Assembly: GCF_000429845.1 (NCBI RefSeq)
Contig: NZ_AUCQ01000039.1
Location: 1-36,369, forward strand
Origin: Comamonas composti DSM 21721
GTDB taxonomy: Bacteria > Pseudomonadota > Gammaproteobacteria > Burkholderiales > Burkholderiaceae_C
Length of the DNA stretch: 36,369 bases
Direction: 5' to 3'
Below are positions 27,172-36,199 of the stretch, one piece after another. The notes beneath the pieces are model-generated. The model searched no databases, had not been told where the DNA came from, and saw only the letters and a list, made by a program, of their open reading frames with translations. The translations under genes and the position numbers were made by a program. Numbering within the stretch: position 1 is the first letter of the stretch; the number at the start of each line of letters is the position of its first letter.

Positions 27172-27732
27172 ATGGATGACATCGTCAAACAAGCCATGGC
27201 CAAATGGCCGAATGTGCCGGCCTGCAGCGGCTGGCTGGGACTGGATGCGCGCGGCGGCTGGTATATGCGCGATGACGCGGCCCAAGGCTGCGGCGCGTTC
27301 GACAGCGGCAAGCCAGGGGCCAAAGGCTCGCTGCTGCGCCATGAAAAACTGTGCGAGTTCATAGGCCGCAATTACCTGGCCGAGCCTGATGGGCGCTGGT
27401 TTTTCCAGAACGGGCCGCAGCGTGTCTATGTGGAGCTCGAATGCACGCCCTGGGTCTGGCGGTTGCGCTGGGCTGACGACTCCCTGGAAATCCACGACCA
27501 CACGGGCCGGGCGCTGGCGTCCGAGGCGGTCCAGGCCAGCTTCGTGGATGAGCTGGGTCGGCTTTATCTGCAGACTCCCCAAGGCCTGGGCCTGGTGCAC
27601 AGCCAGGACATGCTGGATGCCAGTGCGGCCCTGGATGCCGAAGGACTGCCGGCCTGGAAGGAGCTGGACTCCGCAGAGCTGCCTCAGCGTTTCGGCTTTG
27701 TGCGCAGTCCGGCTCGCAGCCTGGAAGGCTGA
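27172..27732 (+). CDS. conserved-looking protein of unknown function
   Basis: This 186-aa protein starts MDDIVKQAMAKWPNVPACSG after GAGGA at 27158-27162. It has no signal peptide or membrane helix and is rich in Trp and Gly (GWLGLDARGGWYMRDDAAQG, DGRWFFQNGPQRVYVELECTPW). I recall similar proteins in Comamonadaceae annotated only as a domain of unknown function, and I cannot give a function. It follows the hydrolase gene after 89 nt and may share its transcript. A 36-bp palindromic terminator closes it. Confidence 0.78.
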   Translation: MDDIVKQAMAKWPNVPACSGWLGLDARGGWYMRDDAAQGCGAFDSGKPGAKGSLLRHEKLCEFIGRNYLAEPDGRWFFQNGPQRVYVELECTPWVWRLRWADDSLEIHDHTGRALASEAVQASFVDELGRLYLQTPQGLGLVHSQDMLDASAALDAEGLPAWKELDSAELPQRFGFVRSPARSLEG

Positions 27733-27748
27733 GCGCCGGTATGAACAA

Positions 27749-27784
27749 CAAAAAAGGCAATGTGCATGCACATTGCCTTTTTTG
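27749..27784. terminator. 36-bp perfect palindrome, bidirectional terminator
   Basis: CAAAAAAGGCAATGTGCA at 27749-27766 is followed directly by its exact reverse complement. The stem has an A-run on one side and a T-run on the other, so it works as an intrinsic terminator in both directions. It lies between the convergent unknown gene and the di-haem cytochrome gene. Confidence 0.9.
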
Positions 27785-27801
27785 CTGCGGCTTGAGAGAG
27801 C

Positions 27802-28677
27802 TTACTTGGCGTTGTCCACCATGTATTGGATGGCCGCGCGCAATTCGTCGTCCGTGGCCGTGGAGGCGCCGCGAGGAGGCATCGCGCCCTTGCCCTTGAT
27901 GGCGACTTCGAGCATGTGATCCAGGCCTTCCTTCACGTAGGGCGCCCAGGCGGCCTTGTCGCCGAACTTGGGAGCTCCGGCGACACCGGCTGCGTGGCAG
28001 GCCACGCAGGCCTTGTCGTAAAGAGCCTTGCCTGCGGCAGCGGCGCTGGCAGGGGGGACGGTCGTGATGGCTGCAGGCTGGGCGACGGCTTCGGGAGCCG
28101 GTGCTTCGGCAGCCGCGGGAGCAGGCTGCTCGGCTGCCGCAGGAGCACTTGCCTCAGCAGGCGCCTCTGCGCCTTCGCCGGCCGGGGGCTTGGGCTCGGC
28201 GAACTTGCCGCCGGCTGCATTCGCCATATAGATCACACCGAGAGAGATTTCAAAGTCGCTGAAATCGCCGCCGCCTTGAGGGGCCATGGCTCCCTTGCCT
28301 TTGAGGGAGGACTGCACCAGGGCGTCCAGACCTTGCGGGAGACGGGGCCCCCAGGCCGCTGCGTCCTGGAACTTGGGCGCACCGGCCGTGCCGTTGGCGT
28401 GGCAGGCGGCGCATTGGCCGTTGTAGACCTGCTCGCCGGTGCGCAGTGGGCGGTTGGCATCGCGCACTTCAACCTGGCCTACCTTTTGCAGGCGCTGGGC
28501 CTTCGCCATCTCGGAGTGGGAGGCGCCAGCGCCCGCCTTGTCACCCGAGCTCACATACTGCACGAGGCCTATGATGACGAAGACGGGAATCACAAACGAG
28601 AGAAAGACTGCAATCAGCAGTTGCTTGGGATTCTTGATCGGGCCGGTGTGGGCATCTTCGTTGTGGGTATCGCTCAT
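27802..28677 (-). CDS. membrane-anchored di-haem cytochrome c (two c5-like domains)
   Basis: The 291-aa product has a short cytoplasmic N-terminus, one membrane anchor (about residues 20-41), and two cytochrome c5-type domains facing the periplasm. Haem sites are C89-A-A-C92-H93 and C224-V-A-C227-H228. Likely axial methionines are M131 (GKGAMAPQG) and M266 (GKGAMPPRG). A long Ala/Pro/Glu linker joins the domains. It would carry electrons to a terminal oxidase or similar acceptor. The ATG at 28677 removes an upstream extension with no family support. No oxidase gene lies next to it. Confidence 0.92.
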   Translation of the reverse strand: MSDTHNEDAHTGPIKNPKQLLIAVFLSFVIPVFVIIGLVQYVSSGDKAGAGASHSEMAKAQRLQKVGQVEVRDANRPLRTGEQVYNGQCAACHANGTAGAPKFQDAAAWGPRLPQGLDALVQSSLKGKGAMAPQGGGDFSDFEISLGVIYMANAAGGKFAEPKPPAGEGAEAPAEASAPAAAEQPAPAAAEAPAPEAVAQPAAITTVPPASAAAAGKALYDKACVACHAAGVAGAPKFGDKAAWAPYVKEGLDHMLEVAIKGKGAMPPRGASTATDDELRAAIQYMVDNAK

Positions 28678-28844
28678 GAAGACCTCTATTGTTGTGGGGG
28701 CTTGAGTCAACCGGCGATTATATCGACGAGGGGCAACAGTAGCCACTGTGCTCTATCCTAGGTTGCCTTCGCAGCCTGATATGCCATGAGATGGATCAAG
28801 CTCTGGGCAAATCCTTGGTGGAGCCCTGGATTGCCCCTCGCATG

Positions 28845-28876
28845 AAAAAGGGCCGCCGGTATACCGGCAGCCCTTT
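28845..28876 (-). terminator. intrinsic terminator of the RND efflux operon
   Basis: AAAGGGC-C-GCCGGTA and TACCGGC-A-GCCCTTT form a long stem (28847-28876) with one mismatched pair. Read on the minus strand it ends in TTTTT, placing it 28 nt beyond the stop of the outer-membrane factor gene. The remaining gap to the cytochrome start (28678-28844) should hold the cytochrome promoter, but no clear boxes stand out. Confidence 0.85.
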
Positions 28877-28903
28877 GAAGCTGGCGCTCTTCTGAAAACG
28901 CTC

Positions 28904-30355
28904 CTAGGGATTGTCTGACGTACTTGCCGTGCCTGAGGCCGCCGCTACGGCGCTCTCTGTCCAGCCGCCGCCAAGCGCCTTGTAGAGCTGAACCTGGTTG
29001 AGCAACTGGGTCAGGCGTGCCTGGACCGTGGTCTGCTCCAGGGTGAACAGCGAGCGTTGGGCATCCAGCAGATCCAGATAGCTGGCGACACCATTGCTGT
29101 AGCGCAGATCAGAGAGCTTGAGCCGCGCCTGTTCGGCCTCGAGCTGGGCGCGCTGGGCCTTGATCTGGTCGTTCAGCAGATCCTGGCCGTCCAGCGCGTC
29201 CGAGACTTCGCGGAAGGCGGTCTGTATGGCCTTTTCATATTGCGCCAGGGCGACATCGCGCTCGACCTTGGCGACGGCTAGGCCGGCTGAGTTGCGGCCT
29301 GCGTCGAAGATCGGCAGCAGGGCCGAAGGCGCAAGTGAGAAGCCCCAGCTGCCGCTCTTGAACAGGCCCGAGAGCTCGCTGCTGGCCGTGCCGAATTGAC
29401 CCGTCAGCGCGATGCGCGGGAAAAAGGCTGCGCGTGCGGCTCCAATGCTGGCATTGGCCGAGATCAGCAGCTGCTCGGCCTGGCGTATGTCCGGGCGCTG
29501 GGTCAGCAGATCCGAGGGCAGGCCTGACGGAATTGTGGGCATGTCGGCCACGTCGTTGAGGCGCTGGCCGCTGATGCTGGCGCTGACATCGGGGGGCAGG
29601 GCCTGGCCCAGCAGGAGTACGAGAGCGTTTTCATCCAGGGAGCGCTGACGCTGCTGTTGCGCCAATGTGGCGCGCGCTGCTTCGGTCAGCGAGACGGCCT
29701 GGCGATAGTCGAGCTCGGATGCCACGCCAGTGTCAAAGCGCAGCTTGGCCAGCTTCACGGATTCCTCGCGCGTTTTCAGGGTGTCGCGGGAGATCTTGAG
29801 CAGTTCCTCGTCGGCGAGCAGGGTGTACCAGCTGTTGGCGACCGAGGCCACCAGGCTGGTCTGAGCTGCGCGGCGTGCTTCTTCGGTGGCCAGATATTGG
29901 GCCAGGGCTGCCTGTTTGAGGCTGTCGATACGGCCGAAGAAGTCCAGCTCCCAGGAAGTCACGGCCAGGCCAACGCTGAAGCTGTTGAGGTATTTGTCAC
30001 CCGAGCCCGTGGTATTGGGGGCCCGGCTGGCATTGGCGCCCAGGTCCACAGAGGGGAATTGGTCGGCGCGCGTGATCCGGTACTGTGCCTGGGCACGCTC
30101 TATGTTGAGCGCGGCCACACGCAGGTCGCGGTTGTTTTCCAGGGAAAGGCGTATCAGTTGCTGCAGCCTGGGATCCTGGAAGTAAGCCTCCCAGGGAATC
30201 TGGGCCGCAGCCTTGGCATTGGCCGAAGTGCTGGCGTTGCCGTGGGCGTACTGGTCTGCCACGGGTGCGGCAGGCCGCTCGTAGGTGGGGATGAGCGAGC
30301 ACCCCGCCATGAGCAGGGCGGCGGCCAGGGCCACCGGTGTGCTGCGATTAATCAT
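28904..30355 (-). CDS. outer-membrane efflux lipoprotein (OprM/NodT family)
   Basis: The 483-aa product is the TolC-like outer-membrane channel of the efflux system. A lipobox LMAGC (C19) starts the mature lipoprotein, followed by SLIPTYERPAAPVADQY, the family N-terminus. Two repeated helical halves follow (SWELDFFGRIDSLKQAALAQYL; RPDIRQAEQLLISANASIGAARAAFFP). The C-terminus has KALGGGW, the usual NodT-family end. The start overlaps the pump gene by 8 nt. Confidence 0.94.
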   Translation of the reverse strand: MINRSTPVALAAALLMAGCSLIPTYERPAAPVADQYAHGNASTSANAKAAAQIPWEAYFQDPRLQQLIRLSLENNRDLRVAALNIERAQAQYRITRADQFPSVDLGANASRAPNTTGSGDKYLNSFSVGLAVTSWELDFFGRIDSLKQAALAQYLATEEARRAAQTSLVASVANSWYTLLADEELLKISRDTLKTREESVKLAKLRFDTGVASELDYRQAVSLTEAARATLAQQQRQRSLDENALVLLLGQALPPDVSASISGQRLNDVADMPTIPSGLPSDLLTQRPDIRQAEQLLISANASIGAARAAFFPRIALTGQFGTASSELSGLFKSGSWGFSLAPSALLPIFDAGRNSAGLAVAKVERDVALAQYEKAIQTAFREVSDALDGQDLLNDQIKAQRAQLEAEQARLKLSDLRYSNGVASYLDLLDAQRSLFTLEQTTVQARLTQLLNQVQLYKALGGGWTESAVAAASGTASTSDNP

Positions 30356-33300
30356 GGCTCAAAGTCTCCTTGCCTGTCGCTGCGGACGGCGGGTTTTGCT
30401 GTTTGTTGCGGCCATTGAACAGCGTACGCACCACAACAAAGAAGGTGGGCACGAAGATCACGGCCAGCACGGTGCCGGTGACCATGCCGCCGAGCACGCC
30501 GGTACCGATGGCGCGCTGGCTGGCCGAGCTGGCGCCCGAGGCGATGACCAGGGGCATCACGCCAAGACCAAAGGCCAGCGAGGTCATGATGATGGGGCGG
30601 AAGCGCAGATGTGCGGCCTCCAGCGCTGCGGCGAACAGGCTCTTGCCCTCGGCTTGCAAGTCCTTGGCGAACTCGACGATCAAGATCGCATTTTTGGCTG
30701 ACAAGCCGATCACCGTGACCAGGCCGATCTGGAAGTACACGTCATTGGAATACTCGCGCAGCAGGGTGGCGAGCACCACGCCGAGCAGGCCCAGTGGCAC
30801 GACCAGAATCACCGACAGCGGGATGGACCAGCTTTCGTACAAGGCTGCCAGACACAGGAAGACGGCCAAAATGGCGAAGGTGTAAAGCGCCGTGGCCTGG
30901 TTGCCCGCGATCTTTTCCTCACGTGACTGGCCCGTCCACTCAAAGCCAAAGCCCTCGGGCAGCTTGGCTGCGAGCTTTTCCATTTCAGCCATGGCATCGC
31001 CCGAGCTGTAGCCGGGCGCCGCCGATCCATCCAGGCGCATGGCCGGGTAGCCGTTGTAGCGCACGGTCTGCTGAGCACCCGTGACCCACTTGGTCGTCGC
31101 AAAGGCCGACAGTGGAACGGGCGCTCCACTGCTGTTGCGTGCATTCAGACGCAGCACATCGTCTTCCTGCATGCGGGCTGGGGCATCGGCTTGGACGATC
31201 ACACGCTGCAGACGGCCCTGGTTGGGGAAGTCGTTCACATAGGCCGAGCCCAGGGCCGTGGACAGCGTGGTGTTGATGGAGTCGAAGCCCACGCCCAGGG
31301 CATTGGCCTTGTCTCGATCGATCTCTATGCGCAACTGGGGTGCATCCTCCAGGCCGTCGGGACGAACGCCGGTCAGGACCTTGCTTTGCGAGGCCATGCC
31401 CAGCAACATGTTGCGGGCGTTGACGAGTGCGTCATGACCATGAGCGGCGCGGTCTTGCAGACGGAAGGTAAAGCCTGTGGCATTGCCCAGCTCGGGGATG
31501 GGCGGGGGGTTCACGGCAAACACGAAAGCATCGCGTATGCCGGCAGTAAGCCCCATGATGCGGCCCGTCATGCCGTCCACCGTAGAGTCTGGGCCCTTGC
31601 GCTCGGACCAGTCCTTGAGGGGAACAAAGGCAAGACCTGCGTTCTGGCCCTGGCCCGAGAAGCTGAAGCCCAGTACGCTGACCATGTTGGCCACCTCGGG
31701 CTGCTTGAGCACGGCGTTTTCCACTTCCTGCATGACTTCCAATGTGCGCTCCTTGGCGGCACCGGGAGGCAGCTGGACGTTGACGATGAAGTAGCCCTGG
31801 TCTTCGTTGGGCAGGAACGAGGTTGGCAGGCCACGGAAGATGACGGCGGCACCGGCGATGATGGCCAGATACACGCCGAGCATGATGACGGGGCGCTTGA
31901 GCGAGCGTCCAACCAGCCCTTCATAGCCCTTGGCGTAGCGGTTGAAGGTGCGGTTGAACCAGCCGAAGAAGCCCTTTTTCTCATGATGATGGCCGGCTTC
32001 CACGGGCTTGAGCAGCGTGGCACACAACGCGGGTGTCAGTGTCAGGGCCAGGAAGGCCGAGAAGCTGATCGACGCGACCATGACGATGGAGAACTGCCGG
32101 TAGATATTGCCCGTGGAGCCAGCAAAGAAGGCCAGCGGGATGAACACCACGACCAGCACCAGGGTCACGCCGATGATGGCGCCCGAGATCTGGCCCATGG
32201 CCTTGTGGGCGGCTTCGCGAGGCGGCAAGCCCTCTTCGCTCATGATGCGCTCTACGTTCTCGACCACCACGATGGCGTCATCCACCACGATGCCGATGAC
32301 CAGTACCATGCCGAACATGGCCAGCACGTTGATGGAAAAGCCCAGGGCCAGCATCACCGCAAATGTGCCCAGTAGAGCAATTGGCACGACGATCGTGGGA
32401 ATCACGGTATAGCGCCAGTTCTGCAGGAACAGGAACATCACCAGGAACACCAGGACCACGGCTTCGAGCAGCGTGTGCGCGACCTTCTCGATGGAAAGGC
32501 TCACAAAGGTCGAGCTGTCGTATGGAATGGTGTAGCTTGCTCCTTTGGGGAAATACTGGGCCAGCTCGTCCATGCGCTTGTGAACTGCCGTGGCCGTGGC
32601 CAAGGCATTGCCGCTGGGCGTGAGCTGGACGCCGATGCCCACGGCTTCCTTGCCGTTAAGGCGTGCCGAGGTGGCGTAGGCCTGGCTGCCGAGCTCCACG
32701 GTTGCCACGTCCTTGAGGCGCACGGTGGCACCGTTGGTGTTGGCGCGCAGCACGATGTTCTCGAACTGCTCTACCGAGGTCAACTGGCCGTGTACGGTCA
32801 CGGTGGCGGCAATCTTCTGGCCTGTGATGTTGGGCAGGTCGCCAATGACGCCACTGGAAACCTGGGCGTTCTGGCTGCGGATGGCTGCCGTAACCTCATC
32901 TACGGATAGCTTGTAGCCCTGGAGCTTGGCCGGGTCGAACCAGACGCGCATGGCTTTTTCCGAGCCGAACATCTGGGCCTGCCCCACACCTGGCAAACGC
33001 TGGATCTCAGGCACGATGTTGCGGGTTGCATAGTCGGCCAGCGTCGAGGTGTCTATGCTGTCCGAAGACAGCATGATGAACAGCAGGAAGTTATGTGCGG
33101 CCTTTTCCACGCGCACGCCTTGCTGCGTCACGGACGCAGGAAGGCGGGGAGTGGCGCGCGAGAGACGGTTTTGCACGTCCACCTGGGCCATGTCCTCATT
33201 GGTGCCTGGCTCGAAGCTGATGGTGATGCTGCCCGTGCCGTCGGCCTGGGCTACCGACTCCATGTAGACCAGGCCGGGCGAACCGTTCATCTCGCGCTCG

Positions 33301-33494
33301 ATGACGGACAGCACACTGTCCTCAAGAACCTGAGCGGATGCCCCGGGATAGGCGGTGTTGATCACGATGGCGGGAGGCGCCACCTTGGGATATTGCGCAA
33401 TCGGCAGCTTGGTCAGCGCCACACCACCAAGAATGATGATGAAGAGCGCAATTACCCAGGCAAAGATCGGTCGATCTATAAAAAACTTGGCCAT
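30348..33494 (-). CDS. acrB: RND multidrug efflux pump, inner-membrane subunit (AcrB/MexB type)
   Basis: The 1048-aa product is a full-length HAE1-type RND pump, which exports hydrophobic drugs and solvents using the proton gradient. It begins MAKFFIDRPIFAWVIAL. The proton-relay pair of aspartates is in GIVVDDAIVVVENVERIM (helix 4) and the partner lysine in GLSAKNAILIVEFAKDL (helix 10). Two large periplasmic loops with porter and docking domains are present. It lies 15 nt after the fusion protein gene and overlaps the channel gene, completing an acrAB-oprM type operon. The symbol reflects family and not a verified orthologue. Confidence 0.95.
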   Translation of the reverse strand: MAKFFIDRPIFAWVIALFIIILGGVALTKLPIAQYPKVAPPAIVINTAYPGASAQVLEDSVLSVIEREMNGSPGLVYMESVAQADGTGSITISFEPGTNEDMAQVDVQNRLSRATPRLPASVTQQGVRVEKAAHNFLLFIMLSSDSIDTSTLADYATRNIVPEIQRLPGVGQAQMFGSEKAMRVWFDPAKLQGYKLSVDEVTAAIRSQNAQVSSGVIGDLPNITGQKIAATVTVHGQLTSVEQFENIVLRANTNGATVRLKDVATVELGSQAYATSARLNGKEAVGIGVQLTPSGNALATATAVHKRMDELAQYFPKGASYTIPYDSSTFVSLSIEKVAHTLLEAVVLVFLVMFLFLQNWRYTVIPTIVVPIALLGTFAVMLALGFSINVLAMFGMVLVIGIVVDDAIVVVENVERIMSEEGLPPREAAHKAMGQISGAIIGVTLVLVVVFIPLAFFAGSTGNIYRQFSIVMVASISFSAFLALTLTPALCATLLKPVEAGHHHEKKGFFGWFNRTFNRYAKGYEGLVGRSLKRPVIMLGVYLAIIAGAAVIFRGLPTSFLPNEDQGYFIVNVQLPPGAAKERTLEVMQEVENAVLKQPEVANMVSVLGFSFSGQGQNAGLAFVPLKDWSERKGPDSTVDGMTGRIMGLTAGIRDAFVFAVNPPPIPELGNATGFTFRLQDRAAHGHDALVNARNMLLGMASQSKVLTGVRPDGLEDAPQLRIEIDRDKANALGVGFDSINTTLSTALGSAYVNDFPNQGRLQRVIVQADAPARMQEDDVLRLNARNSSGAPVPLSAFATTKWVTGAQQTVRYNGYPAMRLDGSAAPGYSSGDAMAEMEKLAAKLPEGFGFEWTGQSREEKIAGNQATALYTFAILAVFLCLAALYESWSIPLSVILVVPLGLLGVVLATLLREYSNDVYFQIGLVTVIGLSAKNAILIVEFAKDLQAEGKSLFAAALEAAHLRFRPIIMTSLAFGLGVMPLVIASGASSASQRAIGTGVLGGMVTGTVLAVIFVPTFFVVVRTLFNGRNKQQNPPSAATGKETLSHD

Positions 33495-33509
33495 TGATGA
33501 GCCTCTGGT

Positions 33510-34805
33510 TTATTTCTTGTCCGCCGCCTCTGTGGGCTTGGCGTCGGTTTCGGCCTGGGATGCGGAAGCGCTCGCTGCTGGTTCCTGAGCCGCAGTTTCT
33601 GCACCAGGTTTCCAGGGCACGGGAGTGACCGGGGTGCCCGGAGGAACCATTTGCAGCTTCTGGAAGCCGTCGACCATGACCTTCTCCCCGGGCTGCAGGC
33701 CTTCGGAAACCAGCCAGTGGTTGTTGCGGGCGGCAGTGATCTTGACCTGACGCTTGGTTATCTTGCCGTCGTCGCTGACCACGCTCAGCATGTCACCGGA
33801 GTCGGTCCGGGTCACGGCCTGTTGGGGAATGGCGATGGCGTTGGACGCCTGGGCCTGTTCTACGCGAACGCGCACGTAGAGACCGGGTAGCAGCAAGCCC
33901 TTGGGGTTGGGTACTTCTGCGCGCAGAGTGACCTGACCTGTGGTGCTGTCCACGGTCAGGTCCGAGAACAGCAGCTTGCCCCTGAGCTCATAGGGCGTGC
34001 CATCTTCGAGCAGTACTTCCACGCTGGCGGCTTCTGAACTGTCGGCTTTCTTGAGCTCGCCGGCCTCCATGGCGCGCCGCAGGCGGAAGACCTCGCCTGC
34101 AGACTGTGTGAAGTTCACGTAGACCGGGTTGATCTGCTGGATGACCGCCAGTGGAGTGGCCTCACCCTGCCCAACCAGAGCACCTTCGGTGACCAGTGAT
34201 TGGCCAATGCGACCTGAGATCGGAGCTGTCACCCTGGCATAGCCAAGGTTGATTTCTGCTGTACTTACAGCGGCTTTCCCAGATGCGACGTCGGCAAGCG
34301 CTTGCTTGTGAGCAGCCTCGGCATTCACGAAATCCTGCTTGCTAATGGCATTGGCTTGAACCAACGGACGGTAGCGCTCAAGCTGGGCTGCCGTTTGAAG
34401 CAGGTTGGCTTCGGCACGGGCGAGGGAGGCTTTGGCACTTTGAGCTGCCGCGACATAAGGGGCCGAATCTATGTGGAAGAGCACCTGGCCGGCCTTGACA
34501 TCACTGCCTTCCTTGAAGAGGCGCTCTTGAAGTATCCCGGCACTGCGAGCACGTACCTGGGCCACGCGGCGCGCATCGACTCGACCGGGTAGCTCAGTCA
34601 ACAGCCCTATGTCTCCAGGGGTTGCTACGACAACGCCGACCGGGATTGCTGGAGGGGATTTTTGCGGCGCTGTTGCCTGGTCTGATTGCTTGTTACCGCA
34701 TGCGGTCAGGGCCATTGTGGCTGCAATGGCGAGGGCGAGGCTGGTGAGGCGTAAGCAGCCATAAGGGGACGAGACGGCTGACACATTACTACGTGTGCTG
34801 GGCAT
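33510..34805 (-). CDS. acrA: RND efflux periplasmic adaptor (membrane fusion protein)
   Basis: The 431-aa product bridges pump and channel. A long N-terminal segment leads to a lipobox LTAC (C36), so the protein is lipid-anchored. The order is typical: a barrel-sandwich half (PGRVDARRVAQVRARSAGIL), a helical hairpin (SAKASLARAEANLLQTAAQL), the second lipoyl half (GYARVTAPISGRIGQSLVTEG), then beta-barrel and membrane-proximal domains. The C-terminus is Ala/Glu-rich. AAGGAC just before the ATG is the ribosome-binding site. It is the first gene of the operon, read away from the repressor. Confidence 0.94.
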   Translation of the reverse strand: MPSTRSNVSAVSSPYGCLRLTSLALAIAATMALTACGNKQSDQATAPQKSPPAIPVGVVVATPGDIGLLTELPGRVDARRVAQVRARSAGILQERLFKEGSDVKAGQVLFHIDSAPYVAAAQSAKASLARAEANLLQTAAQLERYRPLVQANAISKQDFVNAEAAHKQALADVASGKAAVSTAEINLGYARVTAPISGRIGQSLVTEGALVGQGEATPLAVIQQINPVYVNFTQSAGEVFRLRRAMEAGELKKADSSEAASVEVLLEDGTPYELRGKLLFSDLTVDSTTGQVTLRAEVPNPKGLLLPGLYVRVRVEQAQASNAIAIPQQAVTRTDSGDMLSVVSDDGKITKRQVKITAARNNHWLVSEGLQPGEKVMVDGFQKLQMVPPGTPVTPVPWKPGAETAAQEPAASASASQAETDAKPTEAADKK

Positions 34806-34890
34806 GAAGAGTCCTTGTGATGAATTAATTGGCTTGAATGGCGGGCCGGTCAGCTCTTTCTAGGCGCACCACAGGCTTTGAGTGTCGGGG

Positions 34891-34918
34891 ATTATACATA
34901 CATCCATGAATGTATAAT
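34891..34918. promoter_or_regulatory. AcrR/TtgR-type operator with divergent -10 boxes
   Basis: A 28-bp near-perfect inverted repeat lies between the efflux operon and its repressor gene. Its core TACATACATCCATGAATGTA closely resembles the known E. coli AcrR operator. Each end is a TATAAT hexamer, at 34913-34918 on the plus strand and 34896-34891 on the minus strand, so one bound repressor could block both directions. Clear -35 boxes at 17 nt are not evident. Confidence 0.75.
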
Positions 34919-34994
34919 GGAGATCATTGTTGCTTGCGGCGGTCGGGCGTGGAGTGGCAGCCCGTAGATCTATATTTATAAAAAGGGGTACATC

Positions 34995-35621
34995 TTGGCA
35001 CGAAGGACAAAAGAAGATGCGGTTGCGACGCGCAATAGTTTGCTGGATGCTGCTGAGCAGGTGTTCTATGAGCAAGGGGTTGCCAGGGCGTCTTTGAGTG
35101 AAATCGCTCAGAGGGCCGGAGCTACGCGCGGGGCGGTGTACTGGCACTTCAAGGATAAGCTGGACTTGTTTTTTGCGTTGCTTGACCGGGTGACATTTCC
35201 GTTGGAGCAGGCTGCATACGGGGAGCATCCGACCAGGCCGGAAGGCCTGGAAAGGATTCGCTTTATTGCAGCTCTCGTTTTTGGGCGAATGGTTGAGGAT
35301 GAGCGCACGCGCAGGGTTTTCGAGATTTTGCTGCTCAAGGTGGAGTACGTGGGCGAGTTGGTATTGGTGCAGGAGCGTAACCTGGCGGCCATGAGCGCGT
35401 TCGCCCAGCGGCTGGAGGCCAGCTTGCGTATCGCAGAGAAGGAGCATGGCATCACCATGCCCATGCCGGCCCCCGAGGCGGCTGTGGCGCTGCGTGCGGT
35501 GCTCGATGGGCTCTTTCAGAACTGGTTGATGCGCCAGGACTTTGATTTGCGTAAAGTGGGGATGAAGACTGTGGACTTGTTTCTGCGAGGTTTGGGCTTT
35601 GATGTGTCCATGACTTCATAA
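34995..35621 (+). CDS. acrR: TetR-family repressor of the efflux operon (AcrR/TtgR-like)
   Basis: The 208-aa product is a TetR-type repressor. The helix-turn-helix lies at about residues 32-52 (SLSEIAQRAGATRGAVYWHF), nearly identical in pattern to E. coli AcrR. The C-terminal domain should bind pump substrates and release DNA. The start is TTG, supported by AAAAGGGG at 34981-34988 six bases upstream and by the family N-terminus ARRTKEDAVATRNSLLDAAE. It is divergent from the efflux operon across a palindromic operator. Confidence 0.92.
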   Translation: MARRTKEDAVATRNSLLDAAEQVFYEQGVARASLSEIAQRAGATRGAVYWHFKDKLDLFFALLDRVTFPLEQAAYGEHPTRPEGLERIRFIAALVFGRMVEDERTRRVFEILLLKVEYVGELVLVQERNLAAMSAFAQRLEASLRIAEKEHGITMPMPAPEAAVALRAVLDGLFQNWLMRQDFDLRKVGMKTVDLFLRGLGFDVSMTS

Positions 35622-35630
35622 GAGGCTCAT

Positions 35631-35658
35631 TTGCCGTTTGGCAAAGTCGTGCGACAAT
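35631..35658 (+). promoter_or_regulatory. possible promoter of the tRNA cluster
   Basis: TTGCCG (35631-35636) and GACAAT (35653-35658) are 16 nt apart, each matching sigma-70 at about four of six bases. A GC-rich stretch (GCTCGGC) follows the -10, like the discriminators of stringently controlled stable RNA promoters. The tRNA starts 32 nt further on. Confidence 0.35.
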
Positions 35659-35690
35659 GCTCGGCTTGCATGGATGGGTGACTTTCCAGT

Positions 35691-35766
35691 GCGGCTGTAG
35701 CTCAGTGGATAGAGTATTGGCCTCCGAAGCCAAGGGTCGTGGGTTCGATCCCCGCCAGCCGCGCCA
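35691..35766 (+). tRNA. tRNA-Arg (anticodon CCG)
   Basis: A complete 76-nt cloverleaf. The acceptor arms GCGGCTG and CAGCCGC pair exactly. The anticodon stem TTGGC/GCCAA encloses the loop CTCCGAA with anticodon CCG, reading CGG. GGTTCGATC forms the T loop and CCA is encoded. It opens a four-tRNA cluster before tuf. Confidence 0.95.
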
Positions 35767-35844
35767 GCTTTCGGTGACAGGAGTTCGGAAAAATTTTCGA
35801 TTTCTTTTTGTTGCAGAAAACAGTGCTACAATTCAAGTCTCTTC

Positions 35845-35930
35845 GGAGGGGTGGCCGAGTGGTTAAAGGCAGCAGACTGTAAATCTGCCCGCTAACGCGT
35901 ACACTGGTTCGAATCCAGTCCCCTCCACCA
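35845..35930 (+). tRNA. tRNA-Tyr (anticodon GTA)
   Basis: An 86-nt class II tRNA with a long variable arm. GGAGGGG pairs with CCCCTCC in the acceptor stem. GCAGA/TCTGC encloses CTGTAAA with anticodon GTA. CCA is encoded. A TACAAT box at 35827-35832 may be an internal -10, without a good -35. Confidence 0.95.
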
Positions 35931-35984
35931 GTAATGGGTGAAGAGTTGGTTGCCTGAAAGGGTGGCTTCGTGCAGTCAATCTGT

Positions 35985-36058
35985 GCGGGAGTAGTTCAAT
36001 GGTAGAACCCTAGCCTTCCAAGCTAATGACGCGGGTTCGATTCCCGTCTCCCGCTCCA
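35985..36058 (+). tRNA. tRNA-Gly (anticodon TCC)
   Basis: A 74-nt cloverleaf. GCGGGAG pairs with CTCCCGC. The anticodon stem TAGC/GCTA encloses CTTCCAA with anticodon TCC, reading GGA and GGG. CCA is encoded. Tyr-Gly-Thr-tuf is the usual order in proteobacteria. Confidence 0.95.
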
Positions 36059-36100
36059 GTTTTGAGCAAAGATTTATGAGGTCGCGAGAGCTATCTCATT

Positions 36101-36175
<75 letters not shown>

Positions 36176-36199
36176 ACTTCTGGTGCGCTCGCTAGATAG

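Noticed and set aside
31191..32375. A 394-codon open frame on the plus strand
   Set aside because: It is antisense to the RND pump gene, and its His/Gly/Asp-rich translation resembles no protein.
35630..35645. TTTGCC/GGCAAA hairpin after acrR considered as a terminator
   Set aside because: The stem is only 6 bp and no T-run follows. It overlaps a possible tRNA promoter.
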